Below, one piece after another: positions 31,127 through 40,712 of a stretch of DNA of 50,584 nucleotides (positions are counted from its first letter, which is position 1; the number at the start of each line of letters is the position of its first letter). The DNA lies in NCBI GenBank assembly GCA_009783695.1, contig WRCY01000010.1:1-50584 (forward strand), given 5' to 3'. Below the pieces are notes generated by a model. The model was not told the DNA's origin and searched no databases. It saw only the letters and a list, made by a program, of their open reading frames with translations. This stretch comes from Oscillospiraceae bacterium. GTDB lineage: Bacteria > Bacillota > Clostridia > Oscillospirales > Ruminococcaceae. The position numbers and the translations under genes are program-made.

Positions 31127-31672
31127 TTAATACTCTGCCCCGATTTTAAGAGCCTTCATGTTAAGGTCGTATAAATGCTCCTTGCCCTCGGTTACGAGCT
31201 TCATTGCCTTTTCTACGGTTTCGGCACTTGCGAAGCCGGTTTCTTTAATAAGCTTGCCGAGCATGATGATATTCGCCATGCCTACAATGTCGTTATCAAG
31301 GGCGAGCTTGGTAGCGGGAATGTTGAAAACCTGCACGCCGTCAGCGGGCTTCGCGCTTGACGCCGAGGTATCTGCAAGCGTCGAGTCTACAAACGCCTTG
31401 CCGCCGCTTGCAACAATACCGATAAACTTATCGTAACTGGGGCCGTTCATTGCGAGCAGCAGATTCGGATGTGAAACCACCGGCGAGCCTATAGGACTAT
31501 CGCTGATTACAACCGAGCAGTTGCAGGTACCGCCGCGCATAGCGGGCCCGTAAGCGGGGAACCATGTCACTTCCTTGCCATCAAGCAAGCCTATTTCGGC
31601 GAGCAGCTTCGCTCCGAAGAGTACGCCTTGTCCGCCGAAGCCGGCGGTTAAAATTTCATAAGTCTTGTTCAT
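31127..31672 (-). CDS. 2-oxoacid:ferredoxin oxidoreductase, gamma subunit
   Basis: The gamma subunit (181 residues) of a four-subunit CoA-dependent 2-oxoacid oxidoreductase. LTAGFGGQGVLFGAKLLAEIG opens the domain, followed by WFPAYGPAMRGGTCNCSVVIS, the standard CoA-side motif. The start overlaps the beta stop by one base (TAATG). The gene order ferredoxin-alpha-beta-gamma on the minus strand is typical of branched-chain or 2-oxoglutarate enzymes in Clostridia. Confidence 0.93.
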   Translation of the reverse strand: MNKTYEILTAGFGGQGVLFGAKLLAEIGLLDGKEVTWFPAYGPAMRGGTCNCSVVISDSPIGSPVVSHPNLLLAMNGPSYDKFIGIVASGGKAFVDSTLADTSASSAKPADGVQVFNIPATKLALDNDIVGMANIIMLGKLIKETGFASAETVEKAMKLVTEGKEHLYDLNMKALKIGAEY

Positions 31673-32415
31673 TATTCGTTCCCTCCTTTGTCCGCGTATA
31701 CTCCGAGCGGGTAGTGAGGGAGCATATTTTCTTTTAACCAGTCGAGTGCCTTTAGCGGCGTGAGTCCCCAGTTGGTAGGGCAGGTGGAGAGAACCTCAAC
31801 GATGGAAAATCCCTTTTTCGCTTTTTGAATTTCAAAGGCTTTTCTGATTGCCTTTTTTGTATTGGCAATGCTCTTCGGGTCTACGGTCATAGTGCGCTCC
31901 GCGTAAGCCACGCCATCAAGCGTACTGAGCATTTCGCTTACTCTAATCGGGTGACCCTCCCTTACGGTATCTCTGCCGTAAGGCGTGGTCTGCGTGAACT
32001 GACCGGGGAGGGTTGTGGGCGCCATTTGCCCGCCTGTCATGCCGTAGATTGCATTGTTAACAAATATAACGGTGATATTTTCACCTCTTGCCGCCGCATG
32101 AACAGTTTCAGCCGTGCCGATTGCGGCGAGGTCCCCGTCACCTTGGTATGTAAAGACGAACTTATCGGGGTTAGCACGCTTGATGCCTGTCGCGACTGCG
32201 GGCGAGCGCCCGTGCGAGGCCTGCATCATATCGCAGGAAAAATAAACATATTCAAGAACCGAGCAGCCTACGGGGCAAATCCCGACGGTGTCGCCCTCGA
32301 TTCCCATCTCGTCAATAACCTCCGCGACAAGGCGGTGGATAATCCCATGAGTGCAGCCGGGGCAGTAGTGGGTCGGCATATCTATTAAAGCGTTTGGTCT
32401 TTTAAAGCTTGGCAT
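31672..32415 (-). CDS. 2-oxoacid:ferredoxin oxidoreductase, beta (TPP) subunit
   Basis: The thiamine diphosphate-binding subunit (247 residues). HYCPGCTHGIIHRLVAE near residue 16 and YQGDGDLAAIGTAETVHAA with NNAIYGMTGGQ near residue 90 are the TPP and Mg motifs. It oxidatively decarboxylates 2-oxoacids and passes electrons to ferredoxin. AGGAGG precedes the ATG. Confidence 0.94.
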   Translation of the reverse strand: MPSFKRPNALIDMPTHYCPGCTHGIIHRLVAEVIDEMGIEGDTVGICPVGCSVLEYVYFSCDMMQASHGRSPAVATGIKRANPDKFVFTYQGDGDLAAIGTAETVHAAARGENITVIFVNNAIYGMTGGQMAPTTLPGQFTQTTPYGRDTVREGHPIRVSEMLSTLDGVAYAERTMTVDPKSIANTKKAIRKAFEIQKAKKGFSIVEVLSTCPTNWGLTPLKALDWLKENMLPHYPLGVYADKGGNE

Positions 32416-32445
32416 ATTTAAACCTCCTATATTTATTAAGTTTTA

Positions 32446-33495
32446 TCAGTTATTTGAAATTTCTTTGATTTTCTTAAGGATTTCATCGGGATTAGGCACG
32501 AAGCCGCCTTGACGTCCGTAGAATTCTACGGGCAGCTTAAACTCAAGCGCCATCTTAACGTCGTCGACCATCTGCCCCATCGACATCTCGGAAACAAGCA
32601 CGGCCTTTGCGTTCCCGGTGGCTTCTTTGAGCTGCTTCACGGGGAAGGGCCAGAGCGTCTGCGGGCGGAAGAGACCTGCGTTTATGCCCTCGGCGCGCGC
32701 CTTATCTACCGCGCTTCTTGCGACCCTCGCTGTCGAGCCGTATGCCGCTACTACAATCGTCGCGTCCTTGTCATATTCGGCGGCGGCTTCTGTTTCCGCG
32801 ATTTTTGCATAGCGCTCAAAGCGCTCGTTTATTTTTTCCTCTAACTTCAGCGGGTCTAAATAGAGCGAATTGATTATGTTTCTTTCGCGCTTATTGCCAT
32901 GACCGTATGCGCCGTAAGGATACTGAGCGGCATTGTTCTCAATTTCGCCGAAGCTCACGGGCTCCATCATCTGCCCGAGCAAACCGTCGGCAAGGATTAT
33001 AACAGGAGTGCGGTATTTTTCGGCGATTTCAAACGCCTTTACGGTCATATCGACCATCTCCTGCACTGAGTTCGGCGCGAGTGTGGGTATTTTCAAGTCA
33101 CCGTGCCCGATTGCCTTTGTCGCCTGGAAATAATCCGCTTGCGACGGCTGGATTGTGCCGAGGCCGGGGCCTCCGCGCTGGACATTTACGATTACGCACG
33201 GCAGGTCAGCGCCTGCGAGGTACGAAATGCCCTCGGATTTGAGCGATATACCGGGCGAGGAGGAGCTCGTCATGCAGCGCACGCCGCTGCCCGCGCAGCC
33301 GTAAACCATATGTATTGCGCCGATTTCCGATTCAGCCTGCACAAAAACGCCGCCGTCGATTTTCGGTAATGCTTTAGACATATAAGCTGTGATTTCATTT
33401 TGCGGCGTGATGGGATAGCCAAAGTAGCTCTTGCAGCCTGCGCGGATTGCCGCCTCGGCGCATGCCTCGTTGCCTTTCATTAAAACTTTGTTCAT
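32446..33495 (-). CDS. vorB: 2-oxoacid:ferredoxin oxidoreductase, alpha subunit
   Basis: The alpha subunit (349 residues). The start LMKGNEACAEAAIRAGCKSYFGYPITPQNE-type block, SSSSPGISLKSEG and the late VVAAYGSTARVARSA match the VorB/KorA group. Likely substrates are branched-chain 2-oxoacids or 2-oxoglutarate; sequence alone does not separate them. A dispersed leader lies between it and the ferredoxin gene, so its translation may be set separately from that of the other subunits. Confidence 0.92.
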   Translation of the reverse strand: MNKVLMKGNEACAEAAIRAGCKSYFGYPITPQNEITAYMSKALPKIDGGVFVQAESEIGAIHMVYGCAGSGVRCMTSSSSPGISLKSEGISYLAGADLPCVIVNVQRGGPGLGTIQPSQADYFQATKAIGHGDLKIPTLAPNSVQEMVDMTVKAFEIAEKYRTPVIILADGLLGQMMEPVSFGEIENNAAQYPYGAYGHGNKRERNIINSLYLDPLKLEEKINERFERYAKIAETEAAAEYDKDATIVVAAYGSTARVARSAVDKARAEGINAGLFRPQTLWPFPVKQLKEATGNAKAVLVSEMSMGQMVDDVKMALEFKLPVEFYGRQGGFVPNPDEILKKIKEISNN

Positions 33496-33549
33496 ATTTT
33501 AGTAAGTCCTTTCTGCACATCAGTGCTTTTAAACAACGTTTTCCCCGAA
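33496..33549 (-). promoter_or_regulatory. Dispersed leader, copy 13 (alpha subunit)
   Basis: Minus strand: CGGGGA, hairpin AAAC-gtt-GTTT, GTGCAGAAAGGACTTACTAAAAT, ending at the ATG at 33495. The hairpin's 3' arm has changed to GTTTAAAA and the start region to CTAAAAT, so the arm no longer matches the start. Confidence 0.75.
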
Positions 33550-33594
33550 AAGGAGGTATAGTTATTAAGTTTTAAGTTTAATTAAAGTAAGGCT

Positions 33595-33804
33595 TTACGC
33601 CTTGGTAATCGTAATAGCACAGTCGGGGCACATCACTGCGCACAGCGCGCAAGCAGTACAGGCTTCAAGGTCTGTGCAGACAGCCGTGCTGAACCCCTCC
33701 TTGTTTAGCTTCTCGCTTTGCATGACCACGATGTTCTTCGGACAGGCTGTGGTGCACAGTCCGCAGCCCTTGCAGCGGTCAAACTCGATTTTGAACTTTT
33801 CCAT
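33595..33804 (-). CDS. Ferredoxin-like delta subunit (2 x 4Fe-4S)
   Basis: A 69-residue iron-sulfur subunit with two cluster motifs, CKGCGLCTTACP and CTACALCAVMCP, spaced as in 8Fe-8S ferredoxins. It carries electrons within the oxidoreductase complex to external ferredoxin. An AGGAG site precedes the ATG, and the alpha subunit follows. Confidence 0.94.
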   Translation of the reverse strand: MEKFKIEFDRCKGCGLCTTACPKNIVVMQSEKLNKEGFSTAVCTDLEACTACALCAVMCPDCAITITKA

Positions 33805-33827
33805 TTCTTTTCTCCTTTATTTTATTT

Positions 33828-34484
33828 TTATTTAAACCTAATTGACTCAATCGCCTCTTCGATGATTGCGAGGTCGAAATCCTTATAGGCGCCGCTGCGC
33901 ACAAGATAGGCGTCTTCATCGTTGATTATCATATAAAAAATATAGTTCATATCGGTAAGCAAATTTGTGATTTTCAACGTATCCCTGCCGTCAATAAGAC
34001 AGAGCTCTTTCTCATAGATAGGTGTGTTATGCTCGCTTATCATGTTGTCCGCCGCTATGCTGAGAATTTCCTCATTGGAGATGTTCTCGGGGAAGTCGAG
34101 CAGGTCGGGAATAAATTCCTTGTCAATGACAAACTGCGCCTCGGCAGCAGTCCCGTAATAAGCGCGGAGCTCCCCCGCGATTGTGTCGGGCGGGGTTCTG
34201 GCCTCGGCTATTGCGCTCAGCACTTCCTCATGGTTTGCCGTTATTTCCTCGCGGGTCGCGGTTTCATATTCCCAAGCTTCAGGCAGCATAATCCAGTAAT
34301 CGTCGGTTTCAATAAGTGTACCCGTAAATTCGGGAGGGTTGTCCGTTTCCGCTGTAAGCGTGCCGTCCGCTTCAGGCGGGTCTTCCTGTTGTTCGGCGGC
34401 AGGCTCGGGAGCGCCAATATTTTCGGAACAGGCGGTAAGTATTGTTATTGTCAGGGCTGTAATGATTAACGTTCTGATTTTCAT
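33828..34484 (-). CDS. Lipoprotein of unknown function
   Basis: A 218-residue exported protein. Lys/Arg head, hydrophobic stretch (TLIITALTITILT) and lipobox LTAC with Cys19 mark a lipoprotein. A Pro/Glu-rich linker (about residues 20-50) leads to a globular domain with TGTLIETDDYWIMLPEAWEYE and a C-terminal YLVRSGAYKDFD. This resembles small domains seen in Clostridial surface lipoproteins, but no name can be given. It sits 19 bases after the xre gene and 23 before the ferredoxin gene, so it may be read with either. Confidence 0.8.
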   Translation of the reverse strand: MKIRTLIITALTITILTACSENIGAPEPAAEQQEDPPEADGTLTAETDNPPEFTGTLIETDDYWIMLPEAWEYETATREEITANHEEVLSAIAEARTPPDTIAGELRAYYGTAAEAQFVIDKEFIPDLLDFPENISNEEILSIAADNMISEHNTPIYEKELCLIDGRDTLKITNLLTDMNYIFYMIINDEDAYLVRSGAYKDFDLAIIEEAIESIRFK

Positions 34485-34503
34485 TTTTCTCTCTTTTATA
34501 ATT

Positions 34504-34710
34504 TTATTTTTCTTTTAAGCCTAATAGATAATCAGCCGAAACATTAATCGTTTCCGCTATTCTTTTGAAAGTCGCTAAATTTGGCTCTCTTGTGCCGTAT
34601 TCATAATTCTGATAATGACGTTCAGCAATACCAATTAATTCAGCTAATTGCTTTTGAGTTAATTTTTTTTGTATGCGAATGTTTTTAATTTTTGTATTAA
34701 ACCCCGTCAT
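34504..34710 (-). CDS. XRE-family HTH regulator, module 2
   Basis: A 68-residue Cro/CI-type regulator. The HTH is KKLTQKQLAELIGIAERHYQNYEYG (about residues 14-38), followed by NLATFKRIAETINVSADYLLGLKEK. AGGAG lies before the ATG. It diverges from the 82-residue gene at 34817 exactly as the xre gene at 7942 does from 7572-7820. The two XRE proteins are related but not close copies. It is A+T-rich. Confidence 0.9.
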   Translation of the reverse strand: MTGFNTKIKNIRIQKKLTQKQLAELIGIAERHYQNYEYGTREPNLATFKRIAETINVSADYLLGLKEK

Positions 34711-34743
34711 TTATGTAACTCCTAAAAATATTTTTAAAAACCC

Positions 34744-34794
34744 TTGACACCCACGCAAATAGCGTGTATAATATAATTGCACCCACAATTATAT
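34744..34794 (+). promoter_or_regulatory. Promoter with operator palindromes, module 2
   Basis: TTGACA (34744-34749), 17-base spacer, TATAAT (34767-34772). The palindrome CACGC-aaata-GCGTG (34752-34756/34762-34766) fills the spacer up to the -10 box. A second inverted repeat, ATATAATTG (34771-34779) / CAATTATAT (34786-34794), follows over the transcription start. This repeats the operator-in-spacer design of module 1 with a different sequence. Confidence 0.78.
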
Positions 34795-34816
34795 CGTCAA
34801 GAAAGGAATCAAAACC

Positions 34817-35065
34817 ATGAACAAACATATGCTTCAACGATTTTTCAACACTTATGCAAAAGACATTAAATCTAATGAGGAAATAGAGCATCTTACAAAG
34901 AAGCTGCAAACAAAACTGCAAAATATTCTGCAGGGCGAAGACCTGGTTGAATTCAACAAGTATGAGGACGCGAGAACCGAGGAAACCCAGCTCCTCACAT
35001 ACGAAAGCTTCAGGCAGGGCTTCCGCGCAAGCATACTGCTGATGCTTGAGGTCATGCAGGGCTGA
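34817..35065 (+). CDS. 82-residue helical protein (DUF6809-like), module 2
   Basis: A small helical protein of the same length as the one at 7572-7820. Shared features are K-L near residue 30, F-N-K-Y-E-D-A-R against F-K-A-Y-K-A-A-R, and a F-x-x-G-(F/Y)-(R/K) motif near residue 67 followed by a hydrophobic C-terminus. AAGAAAGGAATC precedes the ATG. The stop codon abuts the stop codon of the convergent ATPase gene (35066), with no base between. Function unknown. Confidence 0.78.
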   Translation: MNKHMLQRFFNTYAKDIKSNEEIEHLTKKLQTKLQNILQGEDLVEFNKYEDARTEETQLLTYESFRQGFRASILLMLEVMQG

Positions 35066-35710
35066 CTACTCCCAAACCTTTTTCACCAGTATTCGGACAG
35101 GGAAGTCGAGCCCGACCGAAAACAGCAGCGGCACGCCCGCCTTTTCCGCGATTTCTTTTGCGTAGGGCAGGGAAGCTTCGATAAGCTCCGGCGTTGTTTC
35201 TTCACATAAATGCGTGTTGTTTATAATTCCCGTGCATTTCAAGCCCGAAACGGATTCAATCGCGCGCAGCAGCTCAAGCGCCTCTTCGGGCGTCTGCGTG
35301 TGTAGGCGGGATTTGTTCACGACATAGAGCATGTCGTAGTCCTGCCCGAGCAGAAAATCGCGGTATCTTCCGAGCGCCCGCGCGCCCTCGTCGTCGCCGC
35401 CGACGTCTATGATTGTATAGCCGCTGCTTTTGACGGCGCCCGCGATGTCGAAGCCGAGCGCGGGAACGTCAAGGCTTGAGTTTGCATACTTTGAGGCGAT
35501 AATTTTGATGTTCTTTCCGGAAAAAACCTGCCCCGCCGCATTAGCGGGATTTTGGAAATCCGCCGTCCTAAAGTAAGCGTTGACAATGTCGAGGTCGACG
35601 ATTGACACGGAATCCTGTTCGGCGAGCTTTAATGCTAAGTTCGCGGCGATGTTCGTCTTTCCCGAGCCGTAGTGCCCTGTGATTATAATTATATTTTTGA
35701 ATTCTGTCAT
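35066..35710 (-). CDS. ParA/MinD/CobQ-like ATPase
   Basis: A 214-residue P-loop NTPase. [24 protein letters not shown] holds the Walker A motif near residue 12, [13 protein letters not shown] has the MinD-type switch Asp, and [16 protein letters not shown] is Walker B-like. Proteins of this type are often found beside 2-oxoacid:ferredoxin oxidoreductase genes in Clostridia, which fits this location, though the xre module and lipoprotein now stand between. Its start overlaps the ftsH stop by four bases (ATGA), so the two are translationally coupled. Confidence 0.88.
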   Translation of the reverse strand: MTEFKNIIIITGHYGSGKTNIAANLALKLAEQDSVSIVDLDIVNAYFRTADFQNPANAAGQVFSGKNIKIIASKYANSSLDVPALGFDIAGAVKSSGYTIIDVGGDDEGARALGRYRDFLLGQDYDMLYVVNKSRLHTQTPEEALELLRAIESVSGLKCTGIINNTHLCEETTPELIEASLPYAKEIAEKAGVPLLFSVGLDFPVRILVKKVWE

Positions 35711-37680
35711 TCGTTTTTGTCCGGCTCTTCCGTGATTTCAAGCGTATCAACAGGAGGAAGGTCTTCTGCCGGCGGCTCTTCGAGCGCGGCTTTCGCCTCT
35801 TCCTTTAAGTCCTTGTCGGCAATCAAATCAAGCTCGCCTTTCATCAGCTTCACGAAGTCCTCGCCGTCCACCTTTTCCTTTTCAAGAAGATAATTCGCGA
35901 CGACATGAAGCTGCGCCATGCTGGCGGTGAGAATGTCCTTGGCTTTCTCGTAGCCGAACTCGACGATTGCGCGGATTTCCGCGTCTATTTCAGCCGCGAC
36001 GTTTTCGGAGTAGTTGCGCCCCTGCGAATAGTCGCGTCCGAGGAATACCTCGGGGTTTTCGTGCCCGTAAACGATGGGGCCGAGCTTTTCGGAGAAGCCG
36101 TAGCGCGTTACCATGTTACGCGCGATTTGAGAAGCGCGGACGATGTCGCTCGACGCGCCGGTCGAAATTTCGTTCAAAATCAGCTTTTCTGCGACGCGCC
36201 CGCCGAGAAGAACAATAATCTCCTCCTCGAACTCGGTCTTGCTCTTGTAGCTCTTGTCGTGCTCGGGCAGTGACATAGTGAAGCCGCCCGCCATTCCGCG
36301 CGGAATAATCGAAACCATGTGAACCTTGTCCTGTGTTTCGCAGTTGTATACGCAGATTGCGTGTCCTGCCTCGTGATAGGCGGTGAGCTTTTTCTCCTTG
36401 TCGGTGACGACGCGCGATTTCTTTTCGGGTCCCGCCACGACCTTAATCGTCGCCTCGCCTATATCCTTTTCGGTTATGGATTTTCTGTTGTGCCGTGCAG
36501 CGAGCAGCGCCGCCTCGTTCACTAAGTTTTCCAGGTCCGCGCCCGTAAAGCCCGCGGTGGACTTTGCAATCGTTCCGAGAACGACATCGGGAGCTAAGTT
36601 TTTATTTCGCGTGTGAACGACAAGGATTTCCTCCCTGCCTTTAATATCGGGATAATTTACAACCACCTGCCTGTCGAAGCGTCCCGGGCGGAGCAGGGCG
36701 GGGTCTAAAATATCGCGCCTGTTGGTTGCGGCAATGATGATAATGCCCTCGTTCTCGGCGAAGCCGTCCATTTCGACAAGAAGCTGGTTGAGCGTCTGCT
36801 CGCGTTCGTCATGACCGCCGCCGAGGCCCGCGCCTCTGTGACGCCCTACGGCGTCGATTTCATCTATGAATATAATTGAAGGTGTGTGCTTTTTCGCCTG
36901 GTCGAACAGGTCGCGGACGCGCGAAGCGCCCACACCCACGAACATTTCAACAAAGTCAGAGCCGCTTATAGAGAAGAACGGTACGCCTGCTTCGCCGGAA
37001 ACAGCTTTTGCAAGCAGGGTTTTCCCCGTTCCCGGAGGCCCGACGAGCAGCACGCCCTTAGGGACTCTGGCGCCTATTTCCTGGTATTTGGCAGGGTTTT
37101 TAAGGAAGTCGACGATTTCCGCGAGTTCTTCTTTTTCTTCGTCCGCGCCCGCAACATCAGTGAACATGATTTTCTTGCCGCCGGCAGGCTTTTGGCGGGT
37201 ATTCGCCCTTGAGAACGACGACATCTTGCCGCCGCCTGTAGTCTGGCGCATTATTATATAGGTGAAGCCGACCATAAGTGCTATTAACAGCAGATACGGC
37301 AGGAAGTTAGTCAAAAATGTGTTATCACTGGGCCTGATGAAATTCTGAACAAGCGCGGTGTTGTATCTGTCGTTATATTCTTTTCTGTATTCGGCAGTTT
37401 CGTTAAGAAACATACCCACGTGAGGAACGGAGTAATGGTGGGTATAATTACCGTCGATTGGCTGCTGGCTCGGGTCGGTGCGCAGGTTATACTTTAGCAT
37501 GCCTGAGCCGAGGTCAAGCTCGTATGCCGACACGTTAAAATTATCGAAGTGCGTGATTACGGTTGAATAGTTTTCGGGTCTTACGCCGCTGCCAATAAGG
37601 TTCAGCATTGAAACAAGACCGATTATTAAAGCGATGATTATAGCAACGTATATTAACGTTCCTTTGTGTTTAGACTGCAT
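35707..37680 (-). CDS. ftsH: ATP-dependent zinc metalloprotease FtsH
   Basis: A membrane-bound AAA+ protease that degrades misfolded and regulatory membrane proteins. Two membrane segments (about residues 9-27 and 124-144) flank an extracellular domain of about 100 residues. The AAA domain shows [11 protein letters not shown], Walker A GPPGTGKT at 214-221, [12 protein letters not shown] and the second region of homology [18 protein letters not shown]. The zinc site HEAGHA lies near residue 435. The 657 residues are normal. It lies in the conserved order tilS-hpt-ftsH. Confidence 0.97.
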   Translation of the reverse strand: MQSKHKGTLIYVAIIIALIIGLVSMLNLIGSGVRPENYSTVITHFDNFNVSAYELDLGSGMLKYNLRTDPSQQPIDGNYTHHYSVPHVGMFLNETAEYRKEYNDRYNTALVQNFIRPSDNTFLTNFLPYLLLIALMVGFTYIIMRQTTGGGKMSSFSRANTRQKPAGGKKIMFTDVAGADEEKEELAEIVDFLKNPAKYQEIGARVPKGVLLVGPPGTGKTLLAKAVSGEAGVPFFSISGSDFVEMFVGVGASRVRDLFDQAKKHTPSIIFIDEIDAVGRHRGAGLGGGHDEREQTLNQLLVEMDGFAENEGIIIIAATNRRDILDPALLRPGRFDRQVVVNYPDIKGREEILVVHTRNKNLAPDVVLGTIAKSTAGFTGADLENLVNEAALLAARHNRKSITEKDIGEATIKVVAGPEKKSRVVTDKEKKLTAYHEAGHAICVYNCETQDKVHMVSIIPRGMAGGFTMSLPEHDKSYKSKTEFEEEIIVLLGGRVAEKLILNEISTGASSDIVRASQIARNMVTRYGFSEKLGPIVYGHENPEVFLGRDYSQGRNYSENVAAEIDAEIRAIVEFGYEKAKDILTASMAQLHVVANYLLEKEKVDGEDFVKLMKGELDLIADKDLKEEAKAALEEPPAEDLPPVDTLEITEEPDKNE

Positions 37681-37765
37681 TTTCCCCCCATCCCTTTAAA
37701 GCAGCGACAAATATTATTATTTGTTATCCGCTAAAAAGGCTTCTTATTGTCAAGTTTTATCTATG

Positions 37766-38302
37766 CTAATTATATATTTCTCTTCTCAGGACGCCCACAT
37801 ATGGCAGATTCCTGTACCTTTCGGCATAGTCAAGCCCGTATCCCACAAGAAACTCGTTTTCCGCGTCGAAGCACTTATAATCAGCACTAACGGGCTTTTT
37901 AATTCCCAGGTTCTTATCCAAAAAGACAGCGGTTTTAAGCGACGCGGGTTCCCGCAGGGAAAGGGTATGTAAGAGCGCGGACAGCGTCACCGCCGTATCT
38001 AAAATGTCTTCGACTATTATTATATCGCGGTTTTTTATGTCAATCTCGGGCTCTTTGAGGATTTTGAGCTTGCCGGAGCTCTGCGAGCTCATTCCGTAGG
38101 ATTTGGCGATTAAAAAGTCGGCTTCAACAGGCAGGTCAATTGCCCTCATTAAATCGGCATGGAAAACCGAAGAGCCTTTTAAAATACAGAGCAGTACGGG
38201 CGTTTTTCCTGTGTAATCGCGGGTAATTTGCTCTCCGAGCTTCTTTACGGCTTCGGCGATTTGCACCTCGCTGTATAAAATGCGCTCAATGTCATGGTTC
38301 AT
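37766..38302 (-). CDS. hpt: Hypoxanthine phosphoribosyltransferase
   Basis: Salvages hypoxanthine and guanine to IMP and GMP. The 178 residues show LCILKGSSVFHADLMR near residue 38, KSYGMSSQSSG, and the PRPP-binding motif VEDILDTAVTLSALL near residue 96 (Thr to Ala at one position, as seen in other members), ending in a typical GYGLDYAERYRNLPYVGVL. It follows tilS and precedes ftsH, a widespread arrangement in Firmicutes. Confidence 0.95.
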   Translation of the reverse strand: MNHDIERILYSEVQIAEAVKKLGEQITRDYTGKTPVLLCILKGSSVFHADLMRAIDLPVEADFLIAKSYGMSSQSSGKLKILKEPEIDIKNRDIIIVEDILDTAVTLSALLHTLSLREPASLKTAVFLDKNLGIKKPVSADYKCFDAENEFLVGYGLDYAERYRNLPYVGVLRREIYN

Positions 38303-38356
38303 TGCAAATTTTCTCCCTAATTAAATAAGTATAACATAAAAAATATAAAAAATCAA

Positions 38357-39382
38357 TCAGTTTTTTCTGTAATTCTGCGGAATTATCTGTATGTTCAGCG
38401 AATTATCCTTTACTACAGCGAATTTATCTTTAGAAAGGTTGATTTTTTTTAAAGCGGACTTCGCGCCGCCGCTTTCGAGCAGGGAAGCGATTCCGTTAAT
38501 GCGGAGATTAGTGGGTGATATATTATTTTTGGACAGGAGCAGGGAAATTATACGGTTTTTAATTGCCGGCGGTTGTTTTATAAGAAAATCAACTTTAAAA
38601 GAATCGCTGTTAACCGCAATTCCATGCAGATACTCCTCGTCAAAACGCAAGCTATTGCACATTCTTGTGACAGCTGCGGTGAGCGACGGATTGATTTTTT
38701 CAAGCAGCGGGATTATATTTAACCGCAGATTGTTACGGGTGAATTCATCGGAAAAGTTACTCTCGTCCGAAATATAGTCAGCGCCTTTTTCAGCAAGATA
38801 AGCCAGTACCTCTTCTCTTGTGGTTTCAATCAGAGGGCGGATAATAATCGCAGAGGTCTTCTCATCCGACGGCGAGCTTGCGAGCCTGTCATGGCTTGAG
38901 GCTTTCATATTTCCGCGCACAGGCGGAATCCCGCATAGTCCGCGCAGTCCCGTGCCGCGGATTAAGTTCAGAAGAACCGTTTCGGTGTTATCACCTGCGG
39001 TATGTGCGGTTGCTGTAATTGAATTTGTTCCTATCTCATTAAAATATGCATACCGTGCTTCGCGCGCACATTCCTCAAGGCTTTGATGTTTCTTTTTAAG
39101 CGATTTTACGTCAATTTTATGCACATGGAGATTTACGCCGAGCCGTTCACATAATGCACGCACAAAACTCTCGTCACTATCGCTTGACTCGCCGCGCAGC
39201 TTATGGTTGACATGGCAGGCTTCAACAGGAATATTCATCTCGAGCAGTACGTGAAGCAGGCAGACGCTGTCCGCGCCGCCCGAAAGCGCAACAATAATCG
39301 GTTGAAAGCTGCCCGTATTATTCTGCGCGGTTTTCCCAAGCATATCATATTTATCTATAACGTTCCTAATATTCGTTAACAT
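38357..39382 (-). CDS. tilS: tRNA(Ile)-lysidine synthase
   Basis: Modifies the wobble base of the tRNA that reads AUA, making it essential. The PP-loop IVALSGGADSVCLLHVLLE is near residue 30, followed by VNHKLRGESSDSDE and ATAHTAGDNTETVLLNLIRGTGLRGLCGIPP-type blocks. The start at 39382 has GGAG upstream and overlaps the dnaB end by 17 bases; the longer frame is rejected. About 20 polar residues (KASSHDRLASSPSDE) are inserted between GIPPVRG and the RPLIE motif. The 341 residues are on the short side, so the C-terminal domain is reduced. Confidence 0.93.
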   Translation of the reverse strand: MLTNIRNVIDKYDMLGKTAQNNTGSFQPIIVALSGGADSVCLLHVLLEMNIPVEACHVNHKLRGESSDSDESFVRALCERLGVNLHVHKIDVKSLKKKHQSLEECAREARYAYFNEIGTNSITATAHTAGDNTETVLLNLIRGTGLRGLCGIPPVRGNMKASSHDRLASSPSDEKTSAIIIRPLIETTREEVLAYLAEKGADYISDESNFSDEFTRNNLRLNIIPLLEKINPSLTAAVTRMCNSLRFDEEYLHGIAVNSDSFKVDFLIKQPPAIKNRIISLLLSKNNISPTNLRINGIASLLESGGAKSALKKINLSKDKFAVVKDNSLNIQIIPQNYRKN

Positions 39383-40712
39383 GAATAAACTCCGCTGACG
39401 TAAAGCTGTAGTATTCTCCCTCAAAGTTTAAATCGAATTTGCCGGTTTCACCGCGGCGGTTTTTTTCGATTATACATTCGCACCTGTTAGGGAACTCGGT
39501 TTCGGGGTTGAACATACTCTCCCTGTGCAGCATGAGCACGATGTCCGCGTCCTGTTCAATCGCGCCGGAATCGCGCAGGTCAACGAGCGTGGGGCGCTTG
39601 TCCTGCCGTTTCGCCGATTCGCGCGAGAGTTGGGAAGCAAGGATTACAGTGATTCCGAGCTCCTTCGCCATGATTTTGAGGTTTCTTGTGATTTCTGAGA
39701 TTTCAGCGTTCCTGTTCATATCGCGGCGGTTCAGTGACATGAGCTGCAAATAGTCGATTACCACCACGCTCACACCTTTTAGACGGCGCAGCTTCGCTTT
39801 CATCTCGCCGACAGAAACGTTCGGCGTGTCATCTATATAAATATCGAGCGAAGAGAGAAAATCGGTCGCGTCGCTGATGTTTTTCCAGCCGTTGCGGTCA
39901 ATCTCGCCTTTTCTCATCTGGTCGGTTGTAACGCGGGCTTCTGAAGCAAGGATTCGCTCCACAAGCTGATGGCGTGACATCTCAAAGCTGAACACGGCGA
40001 CCTTTCTGCCGCGGTATTTCTTCGCAACCTTTACGGCTACGTTAATGGCAAACGTAGTCTTGCCGGTACCGGGCCTGCCTGCAACGATGATTAAATCGGC
40101 GGGCGCGAAGCCGAAGATTTTCTTGTCGAGCGATTCAAATGAAGTGGCGATATACCTGCTTTCAAAAGCCTGCGGGTCGTCAGCGATTTCAGAAAGCTCC
40201 TTTACTTTCTCCAAAATCGTAGGTTTAATGGGGGTCAGCCCGACTATATCTTTTTCGCTTCGTATGCTGTAAATCTTGGTTTCGGCGAAGTCGAGCAGGC
40301 TTTGCGGTTCTTCCGTGCCGGCTCCGGCGAGGTTGAAAATCTCGTTGGAGGCGAACATGAGCTGCCTTACCATATATTTTTCGGCAATAATCGTTGCATA
40401 GCTCTCAATACTTGACGGGCTGATTGCAGATTCCATGAGCTTTGTGAGGTATAGCTTTGCGTCCGCCTGGCTGTCGAAAATATTTTTTCGGACGCAGTTC
40501 TCCATGACCGTGATAATATCAATCGGCTGCCCCGAAATGAACATCTGCATCATAACGCCGAAAATCTCGCTGTTGAGCCCGATGTGAAAGCTCTGTGTAC
40601 CGAGCTTGTTCGTAACGTCATTGATTAATTTGGAATCAAGCAGAATCGAGCCCAGCACGGCTTGTTCCGCGTCAAGGCTGTAGGGGAGAGTGGAGTTATT
40701 TAAATCTGCCAT
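39366..40712 (-). CDS. dnaB: Replicative DNA helicase DnaB
   Basis: The hexameric helicase of the replication fork. The N-terminal domain LPYSLDAEQAVLGSILLD and the RecA-like domain with Walker A AGRPGTGKTTFA near residue 208, VVVIDYLQLM (Walker B) and LRDSGAIEQDADIVLMLHR are clear. The 448 residues are normal and no intein is present. Three tandem leader copies precede it. It belongs to a minus-strand run gdpP-rplI-CYTH-dnaB-tilS. Confidence 0.97.
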   Translation of the reverse strand: MADLNNSTLPYSLDAEQAVLGSILLDSKLINDVTNKLGTQSFHIGLNSEIFGVMMQMFISGQPIDIITVMENCVRKNIFDSQADAKLYLTKLMESAISPSSIESYATIIAEKYMVRQLMFASNEIFNLAGAGTEEPQSLLDFAETKIYSIRSEKDIVGLTPIKPTILEKVKELSEIADDPQAFESRYIATSFESLDKKIFGFAPADLIIVAGRPGTGKTTFAINVAVKVAKKYRGRKVAVFSFEMSRHQLVERILASEARVTTDQMRKGEIDRNGWKNISDATDFLSSLDIYIDDTPNVSVGEMKAKLRRLKGVSVVVIDYLQLMSLNRRDMNRNAEISEITRNLKIMAKELGITVILASQLSRESAKRQDKRPTLVDLRDSGAIEQDADIVLMLHRESMFNPETEFPNRCECIIEKNRRGETGKFDLNFEGEYYSFTSAEFIHVNEY

